Shown: positions 8,561 through 18,005 of the stretch, piece by piece
Layout: the number at the start of each line of letters is the position of its first letter
How positions within the stretch are numbered: position 1 is the first letter of the stretch
From: Undibacterium paludis
GTDB lineage: Bacteria; Pseudomonadota; Gammaproteobacteria; Burkholderiales; Burkholderiaceae_D
Length of the DNA: 64,000 nt
Reading direction: 5' to 3'
Assembly: GCF_022568815.1 (NCBI RefSeq)
Contig: NZ_JAKZHX010000011.1
Coordinates: 186,001 to 250,000, forward strand
Translations under genes and position numbers: made by a program
Notes under the pieces: generated by a model
Databases searched by the model: none
The model's input: only the letters and a program-made list of their open reading frames with translations
What the model was told of the DNA's origin: nothing

Positions 8561-11098
8561 ATGTCCCAACCACACCAGGCGGGTCTAGAGCCAGAAAACG
8601 AGGTGAAAGCTCATCACCGGCGGCGTGATACACGTCCGCAGTTGCAAAGAATTAAAGAAGACATCCTGTTCAAGCCCGAGGCTGCATGCATACTGATGTT
8701 TGTGGTCGGGGCTGCCGCCATGATGTTCCCTGCCTGGCATGAATACATCGTGGTATTTTGCGCCTTGCTCTTCTTGTACATACGCTCCAGTTTCAAACAC
8801 TATAGCCTGCCTTTTCGCATGCCGATGTCGACAGACTACAATCCTGCTGCCGATGATGGCAAGGGACGTTCTGGCATCATCGACCCGGAAGAAATCAATC
8901 CGGCTACCGACAAACCAACCTGGGCAAAAGGTATTTCGCATTTTGGCAACCGGAAAAAAGATGATGCCGAATTGTGGTTCAACAACGACGACCTGCGTAC
9001 CCACATCCTGATTTTCGGTTCTACCGGTAGCGGTAAGACTGTCACTCTCGTATCGATGGCGTATAACGCCCTGATGCAAGGGTCGGGATTTATTTTTGTT
9101 GACGGTAAAGGCGATGCGAGCCTGTTTGCCACCATTTTTTCCATGAGCCGGGCCATGGGCAGGGAAGACGATTTCCTGATCATCAACTTTGGTACAGGTT
9201 CACGCGATATCGAGGGCCCGCAACTGACCAAGCTCTCCAATACCATCAATCCCTTTGCTTTTGGCGCATCTGATGCATTGACACAGTTGCTGGTAGGTTT
9301 GATGGGCGATTCTGGCGGTAGTGGTGATATGTGGAAAGGTCGCGCGATTTCCTTGCTGACAGGCTTGATGATAGCACTGGTGTCATTGCGTGATGCCGGC
9401 CGTATTCTGCTTGATGTGGAAGTCATTCGCGACTTCATGCAATTGAAGTATATCGTTGCTCTGTCCAATGGCAAGAATCCTATTGATGGCACACCCATCA
9501 AATTATCTGATCGCGCCCAGGCAGCGATCAAGGCTTATCTGAGTTCCCTGCCAGGCTTCGTTGAAAAGAAAGGCGCAGACCAGTCAGCCACCACGCTGGA
9601 GCAGCATGGCTATCTGCAGATGCAGTTTACCCGCGTACTTGGTTCCTTGTCCGATACACTGGGCCACATCTTCAAGACCAATCTTGGCGAGGTTGATTTA
9701 TACGATGTCGTTGTCAACCGTCGCATCCTGGTGGTCTTGTTGCCGGCACTGGAAAAATCCCAGGACGAACTGGCCAACCTTGGTAAGGTTGTCATCATGA
9801 GTTTGAAAAATATGATGGCAGCAACCCTGGGTGCGCAAATGGAAGGCAGCAAGATGGAGGTGCTTGATAACCGCCCCACCAATGCACCCTCACCATTCGT
9901 CACCATCCTGGACGAATACGGCGCCTATGCCGTACCTGGTGTTGCCGTGATGCCGGCCCAGGCGCGCAGTCTGGGATTCAGCATGGTGTTTGCCAGCCAG
10001 GACATGCCGGGCTTTGAGAAGGCATCCAAAGAAGATGCTGCGTCCATTGCCGCCAACTGCAACATCAAGATTTTTATGAAACTTGAAGATGCGGAACGCA
10101 CCTATGAGATATTTGAAAAATCCGTGGGCATGGCAGATGTCATGGTGATGGGTGGCATGCAAGCCAATACCAATGGCATAGGCACCAATTACATGGACAA
10201 TATGAATGCCACGATGGAACAGCGTTCCCGTGGGTCATTGCAGGACCTGAAAGAACAAAAGCCGGGCGAGGCGCATATCCTGTTCAAATCCAGGATCATA
10301 CGTGCACGCATGTTCTCATGCGGCATGGTCGATGAAAGAAACCTGCTGGGCAAGTACCGGCTCAATCACTTCATCAAGGTCAAACCCCCGGCCTATGGTG
10401 AAATGGCTGAATGGGACTTGCCTGCCGACGCGATACGCAAAAAAGTGGAAGAAACTGCGACTCCTGCGCAGGCACAACAAGCACCACGCACTGAAGAAGC
10501 CAGCAGTGTTGCTTTCGCCAAAACCAGGGCTGCCGAAGCGATGGCAACTACGGCTGCTGGCAATGTTGGTGACGCCGGTGCAAATACGTCGCCGACACCC
10601 GAACGTGCAGCCAGGACCTTGTTCAGCAAGCGCTCTTCCCGGAAAAAAGCAGAAGACCTTGAATTCGATGGATCGGTAGTCAGCATCTTTGGCCGCAGCA
10701 ACGAAAGCCTGGATGCCGACAGCAGAGCAGTTGTAGCAGATTGGGCGGGAGAAACAACGTCGGCCTTGCATGAACAACTGGCGGGGCCTGCTGCTTATGA
10801 GGTCGCCTGGCAGACCGAGCAGACGCTGAGTGAACTGTATGCCATGGAAGAGCAGACTGGCAAAGGGCGGCAGCCACAGATATTGATCGATCGCCAGCAT
10901 ACTCATGCGGCACTGATGGCCATGGACCGGCTGTTCGGGCTGAATGCAGCGCAGGCAAAAAATCATGCGGATCATGTTGTGCATGCGATTGCTGCGAATG
11001 CCTCTTATGTCTGCGGCACGGTACCGGCAAAACGGCCGGAACAGAGCAGCCTGCTGGCGACATTCAGGCACAGGTATGCTCCCAAGTCAGCAGCTTGA
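8561..11098 (+). CDS. dotL: DotL/IcmO type IVB coupling ATPase (TrbC family)
   Basis: 845 aa. Two membrane spans lie near residues 42-57 and 61-77. Walker A is GSTGSGKT at 153-160, and the Walker B-like ILDE is at 449-452, followed by YGAYAVPGV. The stretch SLGFSMVFASQDMPGF is the usual motif after Walker B in VirD4/TraG-type ATPases. From about 620 to the end there is a long Ala/Glu/Lys-rich extension; in Legionella the DotL tail binds the IcmS/IcmW adaptors. The enzyme recruits substrates and feeds them to the channel. R64 TrbC is somewhat shorter. Start ATG 8561 has GAGGGAAG upstream. No relaxase gene follows. Confidence 0.92.
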   Translation: MSQPHQAGLEPENEVKAHHRRRDTRPQLQRIKEDILFKPEAACILMFVVGAAAMMFPAWHEYIVVFCALLFLYIRSSFKHYSLPFRMPMSTDYNPAADDGKGRSGIIDPEEINPATDKPTWAKGISHFGNRKKDDAELWFNNDDLRTHILIFGSTGSGKTVTLVSMAYNALMQGSGFIFVDGKGDASLFATIFSMSRAMGREDDFLIINFGTGSRDIEGPQLTKLSNTINPFAFGASDALTQLLVGLMGDSGGSGDMWKGRAISLLTGLMIALVSLRDAGRILLDVEVIRDFMQLKYIVALSNGKNPIDGTPIKLSDRAQAAIKAYLSSLPGFVEKKGADQSATTLEQHGYLQMQFTRVLGSLSDTLGHIFKTNLGEVDLYDVVVNRRILVVLLPALEKSQDELANLGKVVIMSLKNMMAATLGAQMEGSKMEVLDNRPTNAPSPFVTILDEYGAYAVPGVAVMPAQARSLGFSMVFASQDMPGFEKASKEDAASIAANCNIKIFMKLEDAERTYEIFEKSVGMADVMVMGGMQANTNGIGTNYMDNMNATMEQRSRGSLQDLKEQKPGEAHILFKSRIIRARMFSCGMVDERNLLGKYRLNHFIKVKPPAYGEMAEWDLPADAIRKKVEETATPAQAQQAPRTEEASSVAFAKTRAAEAMATTAAGNVGDAGANTSPTPERAARTLFSKRSSRKKAEDLEFDGSVVSIFGRSNESLDADSRAVVADWAGETTSALHEQLAGPAAYEVAWQTEQTLSELYAMEEQTGKGRQPQILIDRQHTHAALMAMDRLFGLNAAQAKNHADHVVHAIAANASYVCGTVPAKRPEQSSLLATFRHRYAPKSAA

Positions 11099-11106
11099 AG
11101 GCAAAC

Positions 11107-11751
11107 GTGATAGCAATGGAAAACTCAGGGCAGCAAACTGACGGCAAACAGGGCAGGCGCGATTTTCTCGCCAGCTCGTTCGCCATGGCTGCGGGCCTGA
11201 TATTGCCTGCAAGCGCCATCGCTTCAGCCGGGCAGTTGTTCCGGCCGGATTTTTATTACCCTGCGCACGTCGGCAACGGCCAGATACTGCGACGTATTTA
11301 TCTGACCAGGGAGGCATCAAAGTGGCATGCCGCTGAAAAAGCTGATTTTTTGTTGTGGGACAAGGACGGCAGGATAGATGCCGAAGGCTATAAACGCTTC
11401 TGCTGGTTCCTGCGCGACGTCAGGAGTGCCAGAGTGGTCCAGGTAGACATGCGCCTGGCCGCATTGATTACGGCCTTGCAGAGCCACTTCTGGTTCAATC
11501 AGGGCATACATGGTTACTACCACCTGACTTCCGGCTATCGCTCATGGGTAACCAATGACAATACCGAAGGTGCAGCAGCAGATTCCGGCCATGTGTATGC
11601 CGGTGCAGCCGATGGCTGGCTTGATGGTGTCAGCACCGACAGCCTGGCTGATGTGGCGCTGGGACTGAGGGCTGGCGGCGTAGGTTTATACAAAAAACGT
11701 GGGTTTGTGCACACTGACGTGGTAGGCAAACCAAATTTATGGAAGGCATGA
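11107..11751 (+). CDS. DUF882/M15-type peptidoglycan peptidase, Tat signal
   Basis: About 214 aa. The front has a twin-arginine motif (GRRDFLASS) and a hydrophobic stretch, so Tat export is likely. The YcbK/DUF882 pattern is present: SGYRSWVTN, DSGHVYAGAAD, GGVGLYKKRGFVHTD and a Trp near the end. The presumed zinc ligands His, Asp and His in SGH, GAAD and FVH are kept. Such proteins are related to D,D-carboxypeptidases of the cell wall. Start: TTG 11095 overlaps the dotL stop; GTG 11107 has GAAGG in front, ATG 11116 is also possible. It is coupled to dotL and dsbC. Confidence 0.75.
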   Translation: MIAMENSGQQTDGKQGRRDFLASSFAMAAGLILPASAIASAGQLFRPDFYYPAHVGNGQILRRIYLTREASKWHAAEKADFLLWDKDGRIDAEGYKRFCWFLRDVRSARVVQVDMRLAALITALQSHFWFNQGIHGYYHLTSGYRSWVTNDNTEGAAADSGHVYAGAADGWLDGVSTDSLADVALGLRAGGVGLYKKRGFVHTDVVGKPNLWKA

Positions 11752-11755
11752 AGCA

Positions 11756-12832
11756 ATGCAAAAAAACTGGATATTAAAAAATGCCATACTCGGATTGAGT
11801 ATTTCGCTTTCTCTGTCGGCCATGGCGGCGACGGACTGGAAGAAAATCATGACGGCGCGCGGGAGCAAGGTCGTCAAGGAATTCTCTTCTCCCTCAGGAT
11901 TCCGTGGACTGGTTGTAGAAAACTCCGGTGTTGAGAAGACCTTCTATGTAACTGAAAACGGTGACTATCTTTTCTCCGGCGAATTGTTCGGTGAAAACGG
12001 CTCGCCTGTCTCTGCCTCTACCGTGGTGCCCAAGTCAGCACCTGACTGGAAGCGCATCATGCAGGAGAAAGGCAATAATGTGGTCAGTGAGTTTCGTTCT
12101 GCTTCGGGTTTCAAGGGTCTGGTGATAGACCGTAACGGCAGTAAAAAGATTTTCTACGTCACGGCCAACGGCAAGTTTCTTGCTCTGGGGGAAGTATTCA
12201 ATTCTTCTGGTGGTTCCATTACCAAGGAGGAAACTGCGCAGCAGCTCGGCTCCGGAGCAGCCACTCCGCCAGTCGCGGCTGCAAGTGAAGTCGACAAGAC
12301 GATTTCAGAGCAAAGCAAGATGCTCAATAGTATCCGTGAGCTTGAAACCATGCCTACGGAATTCAAGAACAAGGTGTTTGCAGCTGCCGAAAAATCAACA
12401 GCCTGGGTAGAAGAGGGGAGTGGCAATAATATTGTCTATGTCATCTTTGATCCGATTTGTCCGCATTGCCATAAAACCTGGGAAATGTTGCGCCCTTATG
12501 TGCAAAGAGGCCTGTTGCGGGTACGGTGGATACCTGTGTTATCACTGAGCGGCAATAATATGCAGAGCCCGTCGGCGCAGATGGCGGCCTATTTCCTCAA
12601 CAATCGCGGTGAGGCAGATATCGTCGACAAGATGTTTACCAAGACGATCAAATCCATACAACCCGATGACAGGATGGCGCGGGCTCTGTCACAAAACCTG
12701 CTTTTCCTGCGCGATACCAATTTCCGCGGCACACCATTGCTGATCTATCAAAGGGCTGGCGAAAAAAATGCTTTCATTGTCCCAGAGCAACCTGAAGTCG
12801 CACAAATTGAGCGCATGATCAGGAAAAATTGA
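11756..12832 (+). CDS. DsbC/DsbG-like disulfide isomerase with duplicated N-terminal domain
   Basis: 358 aa with a Sec signal peptide ending at about A25. The thioredoxin-fold part holds C235-P-H-C238 after FDPI, and RGTPLLIY provides the cis-Pro region near the end, as in DsbC/TrbB. Residues 27-82 and 97-152 are two copies of one module (DWKKIM/DWKRIM, SGFRGLVV/SGFKGLVI, FYVTENG/FYVTANG). DsbC and DsbG normally have one N-terminal dimerisation domain. A DsbC-like TrbB lies beside the coupling genes in IncI plasmids, so a role in folding Cys-containing secretion proteins is likely. It starts 4 bases after the M15-type gene. Confidence 0.85.
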   Translation: MQKNWILKNAILGLSISLSLSAMAATDWKKIMTARGSKVVKEFSSPSGFRGLVVENSGVEKTFYVTENGDYLFSGELFGENGSPVSASTVVPKSAPDWKRIMQEKGNNVVSEFRSASGFKGLVIDRNGSKKIFYVTANGKFLALGEVFNSSGGSITKEETAQQLGSGAATPPVAAASEVDKTISEQSKMLNSIRELETMPTEFKNKVFAAAEKSTAWVEEGSGNNIVYVIFDPICPHCHKTWEMLRPYVQRGLLRVRWIPVLSLSGNNMQSPSAQMAAYFLNNRGEADIVDKMFTKTIKSIQPDDRMARALSQNLLFLRDTNFRGTPLLIYQRAGEKNAFIVPEQPEVAQIERMIRKN

Positions 12833-13357
12833 AACCAAATGTATCCTTTGTCAGAGATTGCCTACAAAACGACATAAAAACATACATGAAGACATGAAAA
12901 AAAGTGGCTGGTCCTGGTGTGAGATCAAGATGAAGCGAGTTTATCGTTTGCGTCTCCTTTAGCCTTGCCTTGACTGAAAATCAATGCATCATAACCGCTG
13001 AAGAGCTCACATTTGTATTAACCGGGAACCCCATAATTGAACAGACGAGGACGTAGTAAGCGTTGTTTATTTACTATTTTCATTTTTGTCAAGTGGAATT
13101 GCAAATAGAAACAATATGCAAAAGCCGTTTGGGCATGGCGCTATAGGCTGAATATGGTCGCTAGGTTAAGATACGAAGCTTGAACACCTGCTATGAAGCG
13201 AATCTGGCGAAATTTCTGCAAAGTAATATGCCTTAATAAAAATGTCGACTGCAAAGAAATAAATTGTATTAATTCATGTGCTTGACATTCTTTCCTGCAA
13301 GAATCATCAGTGCCGGATAGCTTCATGTAATAAGGCGAGGAAGTCGATAGGGACAAA
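12833..13357. other. 525-base intergenic stretch inside the secretion region
   Basis: No gene found. A minus-strand open frame at 13141-13356 has no recognisable product. No terminator with a T-run was seen after the dsbC-like gene. At 13282-13287 there is TTGACA overlapping a short inverted repeat (ATTCTT at 13287-13292, AAGAAT at 13299-13304); a matching -10 is not obvious. This is the likely promoter region for the two genes that follow. Confidence 0.4.
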
Positions 13358-13609
13358 ATGATTTATTTCTGGATTTTGTTGATGGTGTTGCTGTGCATGG
13401 CAGTTTACGCTTTTGACCAGCAAACCGAAGTTGATCCTGAAGTCGCAAAGCCGCGCAAACTGGTGATCAGACTGATAGTCTGGGCATTGAAGTTGCTGCG
13501 GCAGGTGGGCAGAAATATCGTGCAGGGATTTAAACACGATGTTGCGGGTATCGTCCCGCGTAGTCAGTTAAAAAAGCGAGAGCAGCAAAGCTCGGAACAG
13601 CAAGATTGA
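13358..13609 (+). CDS. small single-span membrane protein
   Basis: 83 aa. One N-terminal membrane span (MIYFWILLMVLLCMAVYAF), an acidic stretch, then an amphipathic basic part (LVIRLIVWALKLLRQ) and a charged tail. AGGGACAAA precedes ATG 13358. Family not recognised. It lies 27 bases before the HNH gene and may share its transcript. Confidence 0.6.
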   Translation: MIYFWILLMVLLCMAVYAFDQQTEVDPEVAKPRKLVIRLIVWALKLLRQVGRNIVQGFKHDVAGIVPRSQLKKREQQSSEQQD

Positions 13610-13636
13610 TAAGAGCGTTTTAGTTTGGAGCCTTCA

Positions 13637-14653
13637 GTGAACGAAATCATGAATGAGGATTTGAAATCTTCAGCACCCGGAGCCAGGCCACAAACCAAGT
13701 GGGCGGATCTGATGATGCACACTGTCCGTATGGTCGTGGCCTATGATCCACGACAGCAGAGCAAGCGTCTGTGCTTGCTGGGTTCCTTGTCCGCCGCTCA
13801 GCGTCGCTTGCTCATGCTTGAAGGGTTCTACGAAGAGCAAGGGATCCTGTTCCGGAATGAACTCAATTTTGGCCTGGCGCAATTGAGCAACATTTTTCCT
13901 TATGTGCGAGTGGTCAGTAAATATGCAGAAGAAATAGGTGTGACTGTCAGTGATCTGCTGGCGATGCATCTGGAGTTGAAGAGAATTGCCGCGGCCCGAC
14001 CAACGATATTGAGTACTAAGCCGTCGGTAGAGAGCGACACGGCTCAGGCAAATCTGCCACGTCCATTGCTGACGATTGAACCTGTACCTTTTTCGAGCCG
14101 TTTTTCCAGTGTACGAACACATCTTGCACAAGCCGATTTCAATCGCCTGAAAAAATCCATATATATCCGTGCCGGTTATCGTTGCGAGATTTGCGGTGAA
14201 AACGGTTTTGAGCAAGGACACCAGCATCCTGTCGAATGTCACGAAGTATTTGAATTTGACGAAACCAGCGGTACACAGAAAATGTCAGGCCTGATGTGCG
14301 TCTGCCCAAACTGTCATTCAGTAAAAAACATAGAGTTGACCAGAGCCAAAAGTGAAGAGGATTTTGAGGCTGCATTAAATCGCCTGGCCAGCATCAATGG
14401 CTGGAGTAAATCGCAATCTATGGCGTATTACCAACACTCCATGCACGTTTGGAAAGAACGTTCTAAAAAATCCTGGATATTGAATTTACAGTTACTGGAT
14501 GGTATAGGTCTGCAGTTTCCCAGTGATAATGGTGCCATGTTAAAGCGAGTCAAGCGAGGACGTGAAGCCAATCCCGTCCTCCCGTTTCTGGCACAAATGC
14601 CTTTAAGTGGTATGAAAATGTATGCCCAGGCAGGAGTTCAGTCAGAGATTTGA
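13637..14653 (+). CDS. HNH endonuclease-domain protein
   Basis: About 338 aa. The HNH domain covers roughly residues 165-235: a zinc-knuckle pair CEICG and CPNCH, with HQHPVECHEVFEFDE between them and HSVKNI after the last Cys. The N-terminal 130 residues are helical and of unknown type; the C-terminal part has many Trp and Tyr. HNH domains cut DNA or RNA; whether this protein defends, processes DNA or is exported is unknown. Start: TTG 13625, GTG 13637 and ATG 13649 are in frame; GGAG at 13627-13630 fits GTG 13637. A strong terminator follows. Confidence 0.8.
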   Translation: MNEIMNEDLKSSAPGARPQTKWADLMMHTVRMVVAYDPRQQSKRLCLLGSLSAAQRRLLMLEGFYEEQGILFRNELNFGLAQLSNIFPYVRVVSKYAEEIGVTVSDLLAMHLELKRIAAARPTILSTKPSVESDTAQANLPRPLLTIEPVPFSSRFSSVRTHLAQADFNRLKKSIYIRAGYRCEICGENGFEQGHQHPVECHEVFEFDETSGTQKMSGLMCVCPNCHSVKNIELTRAKSEEDFEAALNRLASINGWSKSQSMAYYQHSMHVWKERSKKSWILNLQLLDGIGLQFPSDNGAMLKRVKRGREANPVLPFLAQMPLSGMKMYAQAGVQSEI

Positions 14654-14673
14654 TGTAAAACAAGTTCTCAAAC

Positions 14674-14717
14674 AAAAAGCATCATGTGTCGTTCCCGGCA
14701 CATGATGCTTTTTTTAT
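14674..14717 (+). terminator. strong intrinsic terminator after the HNH gene
   Basis: AAAAAGCATCATGTG (14674-14688) pairs perfectly with CACATGATGCTTTTT (14699-14713) over a 10-base loop, followed by more T. The A-run before and the T-run after make it usable in both directions, but the dotA gene on the other strand ends about 220 bases away. Confidence 0.9.
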
Positions 14718-14883
14718 GGCAATAATCAGGCTGTAATTTCCGTATGGTCATCTCATGTCTGATCTGTGTGACGTAGCACCTCAACAAACAGACACTTTTA
14801 GTGGACTGCATGATTATTTTGGGCGGAGTTGCTTGTATTTTTCAGTATGCTCTCTCGTCGCTATCTGTTCTTGTTTGTGCTTT

Positions 14884-14913
14884 GATGCTCATCAGGTCAA
14901 ACTGATGAGCATC
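14884..14913. repeat. 12-base perfect stem-loop downstream of dotA
   Basis: GATGCTCATCAG (14884-14895), loop GTCAAA, CTGATGAGCATC (14902-14913). There is no T-run on either side, so it is not a standard intrinsic terminator, but it lies 23 bases past the dotA stop and could protect or end that transcript. Confidence 0.6.
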
Positions 14914-14936
14914 AGGCTGGCTTTTGTAAAGTGCAT

Positions 14937-17219
14937 TTATTTATTTACAGCGGCGACGATATTGGACGCTTTCTTGCGTACGTCACGACCTACACCACCC
15001 AGTGCTGGCGCACTTTCGGTAGCAGCCTTGCCTCCAGCAGCATCCACACCCTGTTGAATATTACCAGCAGTTGTCTGGGCTTGAGAGCCAACTGAATCAC
15101 TGCCACCTATCCAGCGCATGATATTGTCGGGACCCGTATTGATGAGGCCAAATACCATCAAGATCATTTTGGTGGCAATACCTGAATATAAGATTAAGGT
15201 GCCGAGGATAGTCATCACACCAACCATGGAACCTTCGGTCATATTTGACAACGCCTGGAAAAATCCTTGATTGATGAAAGTCATGATAGGCTTGATCAAT
15301 ACCATTGCAGCAAACAGGAAAATCACCATGAGTGCCGGTCTAACCAAAATAGACAGGACAAACATATAACCTGGCGAACCACGACCTGCAATGTCATGGC
15401 CTTCAGGATGCATGTGGGCTATGGCCCAGATTGGCGCGGCAACGACTGCTTCCACAAACGAAATCAACCACCAGGCTACACCTGTCACCCAAAAAACATA
15501 GGGCATCATGGGCAAAATGATACCCAGGAACATCCCCATGCTCAGCATCGCCCCAACTACTGCGGAGAGTATTATCGACATTGTGGGGTCATCGCTCTTG
15601 TCCTGCTTGTTTGTGGTCAAAGCGCCAGCCCCGTAAACCAGCATGGCTTCTGCGGAAACGATAGTGGTGTCACCGATGGATTTCAATTCTATGAGTGGAT
15701 CCAGGCCGTATTCTCCGATTTTTCCAACTTTGGCAAATTTCAATAACCCGGTGGAAATTCCATCTGTGACATTGGTCCAGATTTTTCTGACATCTGAACC
15801 CAGGCCAAAACGTGGAGTTTGACTGTCTATTTTTGACGCAAGGCTATTGGTACCGATTACAGCCTGCTCTACATTGTTTAAAAAGGCAGAAAAGGCAGAA
15901 TTCTGAAGGTCATTCGCCATGCCACCAATGTTGGGGACAGTATAGGTCGCATGAATTGAGCCATTGATGACGTTTTGTACTGCATTATTCAGATTGCCAA
16001 TCTTCATATAGAAAGAACCAGCATGCAGCCAACCACCGTCTTTCATTTGCGCTTCCATCTTTGCTGCCCATAAGTCAGAGGGCGCCAAATTTTGAAACAA
16101 ATATTTCTTTGAATTAAGTTTGATTGCTGCAAGAAGGTCTTGTTCGTATTGAAACTGAACAGTGGATATCACATCACTGACCGAATTTGCAACGCCTGGA
16201 AATAAGATGTTTTTTGAAGCGTCATCGGCAGCGAGTAATGCGATTGCCATTGTATTCAAGTCCTTTGACGGACCAGAGTAATTCCCAGCGCCCGCCAGCA
16301 TATCCATGATGATCTTCTTGTGAGCCTTCCGCATCTCGTTTTCAAAAGGAACCACCTGTGTATCGCGGTCAAACAAAGTGAGCGAATCAACTCCTGTCAT
16401 ATTGAACATGTCGGTAGGGAAAGTCTTTGCATCGGCGATGATGGTGCTGCAGGCTGCGTCACTGGAAATAACACTGTCACATCCGACAAGCCCTTTGTAG
16501 CCGTCGAGCAGCATTGTTCCGGTGCCGGTCGATCCCCAGCGCAGAGTGCCGCAAAAACCCGCGCTTTGCGCACTTTGCGAACCATAAGCCCGGTAGGTGA
16601 TTTGCTGGTCTTCTTCAACAGGATCAATGTGCATGTCGAATTTTTCACCTGCCTGCCGACAGGCAACCATCAAGAATGCCTGCTTGGCTGTTTTGTTGGG
16701 TGCCAGATAAGGAGGGGAAATCAGTGTTTGGCTGGTGACTGCCTGATGCGCCACTTTCCAGATGGAGCCGCCAAGCCCCACCGCCTGTAGGCCGCACCAG
16801 ATCAGCACAATCTGCAGAAAGGAATAGCCTGCAACTGTAGGCAAGAGCATGGCCATGCCCCCGGCTGTCCTAAGCGGCACCATCATGGTGTCCCATTTCT
16901 TACCAAGCCATTCACCGTCCTTTGCTGTATGGACCGCGCCGCCAATATAAGTGTAGGCCATGATAATCATGCCTATGACAAGAACGCCGGCATTCATGGT
17001 GCTTAACAGCTTTGAGAGAATGTTGTCGCCATTTGAAACGATGGCGCCGCCATAAATACTGGTGACAACAGGGCCGAAAACAAATTTCAGAATTTGTATG
17101 GAGTAATCACCGGATTCTCCTTCGGGTGTCCAAAAATTGCCGGCGTAGGCGTTTGTCGCCACGACAATCGACATGAGCGCAAGCAAGACAATTTTGTTCA
17201 GGTATTTAGGCATCCGCAT
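14937..17219 (-). CDS. dotA: DotA/TraY-family inner-membrane protein (T4BSS)
   Basis: 760 aa from ATG 17219. A signal peptide (MRMPKYLNKIVLLALMSIV, then NAYAGNFW) is followed by spans near residues 55-95 and 120-145, a long periplasmic domain with several Cys (residues about 175-530), and a cluster of C-terminal spans (about 545-715, with MMPYVFWVTGVAWWLISFVEA). This is the DotA/TraY plan; the length is close to R64 TraY and shorter than Legionella DotA. DotA is a polytopic inner-membrane part needed for transfer. The frame opens at 17297, but ATG 17219 directly precedes the signal peptide and has AAAGAGA upstream. It is divergent from the icmW-like gene. Confidence 0.88.
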   Translation of the reverse strand: MRMPKYLNKIVLLALMSIVVATNAYAGNFWTPEGESGDYSIQILKFVFGPVVTSIYGGAIVSNGDNILSKLLSTMNAGVLVIGMIIMAYTYIGGAVHTAKDGEWLGKKWDTMMVPLRTAGGMAMLLPTVAGYSFLQIVLIWCGLQAVGLGGSIWKVAHQAVTSQTLISPPYLAPNKTAKQAFLMVACRQAGEKFDMHIDPVEEDQQITYRAYGSQSAQSAGFCGTLRWGSTGTGTMLLDGYKGLVGCDSVISSDAACSTIIADAKTFPTDMFNMTGVDSLTLFDRDTQVVPFENEMRKAHKKIIMDMLAGAGNYSGPSKDLNTMAIALLAADDASKNILFPGVANSVSDVISTVQFQYEQDLLAAIKLNSKKYLFQNLAPSDLWAAKMEAQMKDGGWLHAGSFYMKIGNLNNAVQNVINGSIHATYTVPNIGGMANDLQNSAFSAFLNNVEQAVIGTNSLASKIDSQTPRFGLGSDVRKIWTNVTDGISTGLLKFAKVGKIGEYGLDPLIELKSIGDTTIVSAEAMLVYGAGALTTNKQDKSDDPTMSIILSAVVGAMLSMGMFLGIILPMMPYVFWVTGVAWWLISFVEAVVAAPIWAIAHMHPEGHDIAGRGSPGYMFVLSILVRPALMVIFLFAAMVLIKPIMTFINQGFFQALSNMTEGSMVGVMTILGTLILYSGIATKMILMVFGLINTGPDNIMRWIGGSDSVGSQAQTTAGNIQQGVDAAGGKAATESAPALGGVGRDVRKKASNIVAAVNK

Positions 17220-17324
17220 AGCTATCTCTTTATGGCTGATGATTGGTTTGCATATCAATTCACCTGAATTCCCTTTGATCGATTTCGTATTCATCACGGA
17301 TGGACAGGTAAGTTGTAATTAAAT

Positions 17325-17831
17325 TCAAATAGGTGTTACGCGTTTTCTCTTTCGGCCCGACGAGGCTGTCATCCCTGGTCGATCAAGTGGGCTGCCGATT
17401 GTCGGCGTTAAATCCATTGCCTGGGTAAAAGCTCTCTCGTGATAGCGCTTCTCAGTTTCTCCGACAAGATTTTCGCTGGGCTTCTTTTTCAGTTTTTTGC
17501 CGGGATGCTTCAGGTCATCATTGGCATCCAGTACCAGTACTGGCTTGACCGTGGTCTTACCGTTCAAGGTGACATGCGCCTCATTGAGCGCTATCGCATT
17601 TGCATTATTGGTTCTGCCATTTGCCTGGTTCGACATCTCTGACGCGATATCAGCCGCATGCAGCGCGTTGGCCACCAGCATGCCTGCTACCGGGCCCAGC
17701 ATCATATCGGCGGCATGATGCACGGCATCGATCGCCTTGTGCTTCTGCATTTGCTCGCCCATTTCATCCGCCAGACCCTCGGATTGTTCTTTTGCTAAAT
17801 GGGTGTTTTGTGGTGTTGATTGATTGTCCAA
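17325..17831 (-). CDS. hypothetical protein upstream of dotA
   Basis: 168 aa. A polar, Gln/Glu-rich front, a short moderately hydrophobic segment (residues about 42-62, AADMMLGPVAGMLVANALHAA), and a very basic C-terminus (GRKRKRVTPI; also KKLKKKP). It has no signal peptide and no clear membrane span. Not recognised; it is not the IcmV homologue found at the equivalent place in Legionella. It runs in the dotA direction, about 105 bases ahead of it, so the two may form one transcript starting in the AT-rich region to the right. Confidence 0.55.
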   Translation of the reverse strand: MDNQSTPQNTHLAKEQSEGLADEMGEQMQKHKAIDAVHHAADMMLGPVAGMLVANALHAADIASEMSNQANGRTNNANAIALNEAHVTLNGKTTVKPVLVLDANDDLKHPGKKLKKKPSENLVGETEKRYHERAFTQAMDLTPTIGSPLDRPGMTASSGRKRKRVTPI

Positions 17832-17917
17832 ATTTTACACCAATTAGTTTTTTACTTTCACTTTTTCAATTATTAATGATAACCTGTTGCTAAAAAGTCG
17901 ACAAGTAAAATAATGAA

Positions 17918-17953
17918 TTTAAAAAAACGTTCACATGTATACGTTTTTTTAAA
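17918..17953. promoter_or_regulatory. 13-base perfect inverted repeat between dotA side and icmW
   Basis: TTTAAAAAAACGT (17918-17930), 10-base centre, ACGTTTTTTTAAA (17941-17953). It lies between divergent transcription units in a very AT-rich stretch. As RNA it would resemble a weak terminator hairpin in either direction, yet neither neighbouring gene ends here. A regulator site or an upstream control hairpin is more plausible. Confidence 0.55.
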
Positions 17954-17999
17954 TAAAAGTAAAAAATACAATGGTATTTTCTTTAAACAATTCTGTAGT

Positions 18000-18005
18000 T
18001 ATAAT
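18000..18005 (+). promoter_or_regulatory. consensus -10 box before the icmW-like gene
   Basis: TATAAT, 35 bases before the ATG at 18041. The region about 17 bases upstream is AT-rich with no good -35 box, so the promoter may need an activator. Confidence 0.4.

Noticed and set aside
10316..11071. 251-codon open frame on the minus strand
   Set aside because: Antisense to the dotL tail; no recognisable protein and no ribosome-binding site.
17325..17831. IcmV homologue at the Legionella position before dotA
   Set aside because: It lacks the two membrane spans and the IcmV motifs; the better IcmV/TraX candidate is at 5435-5971.
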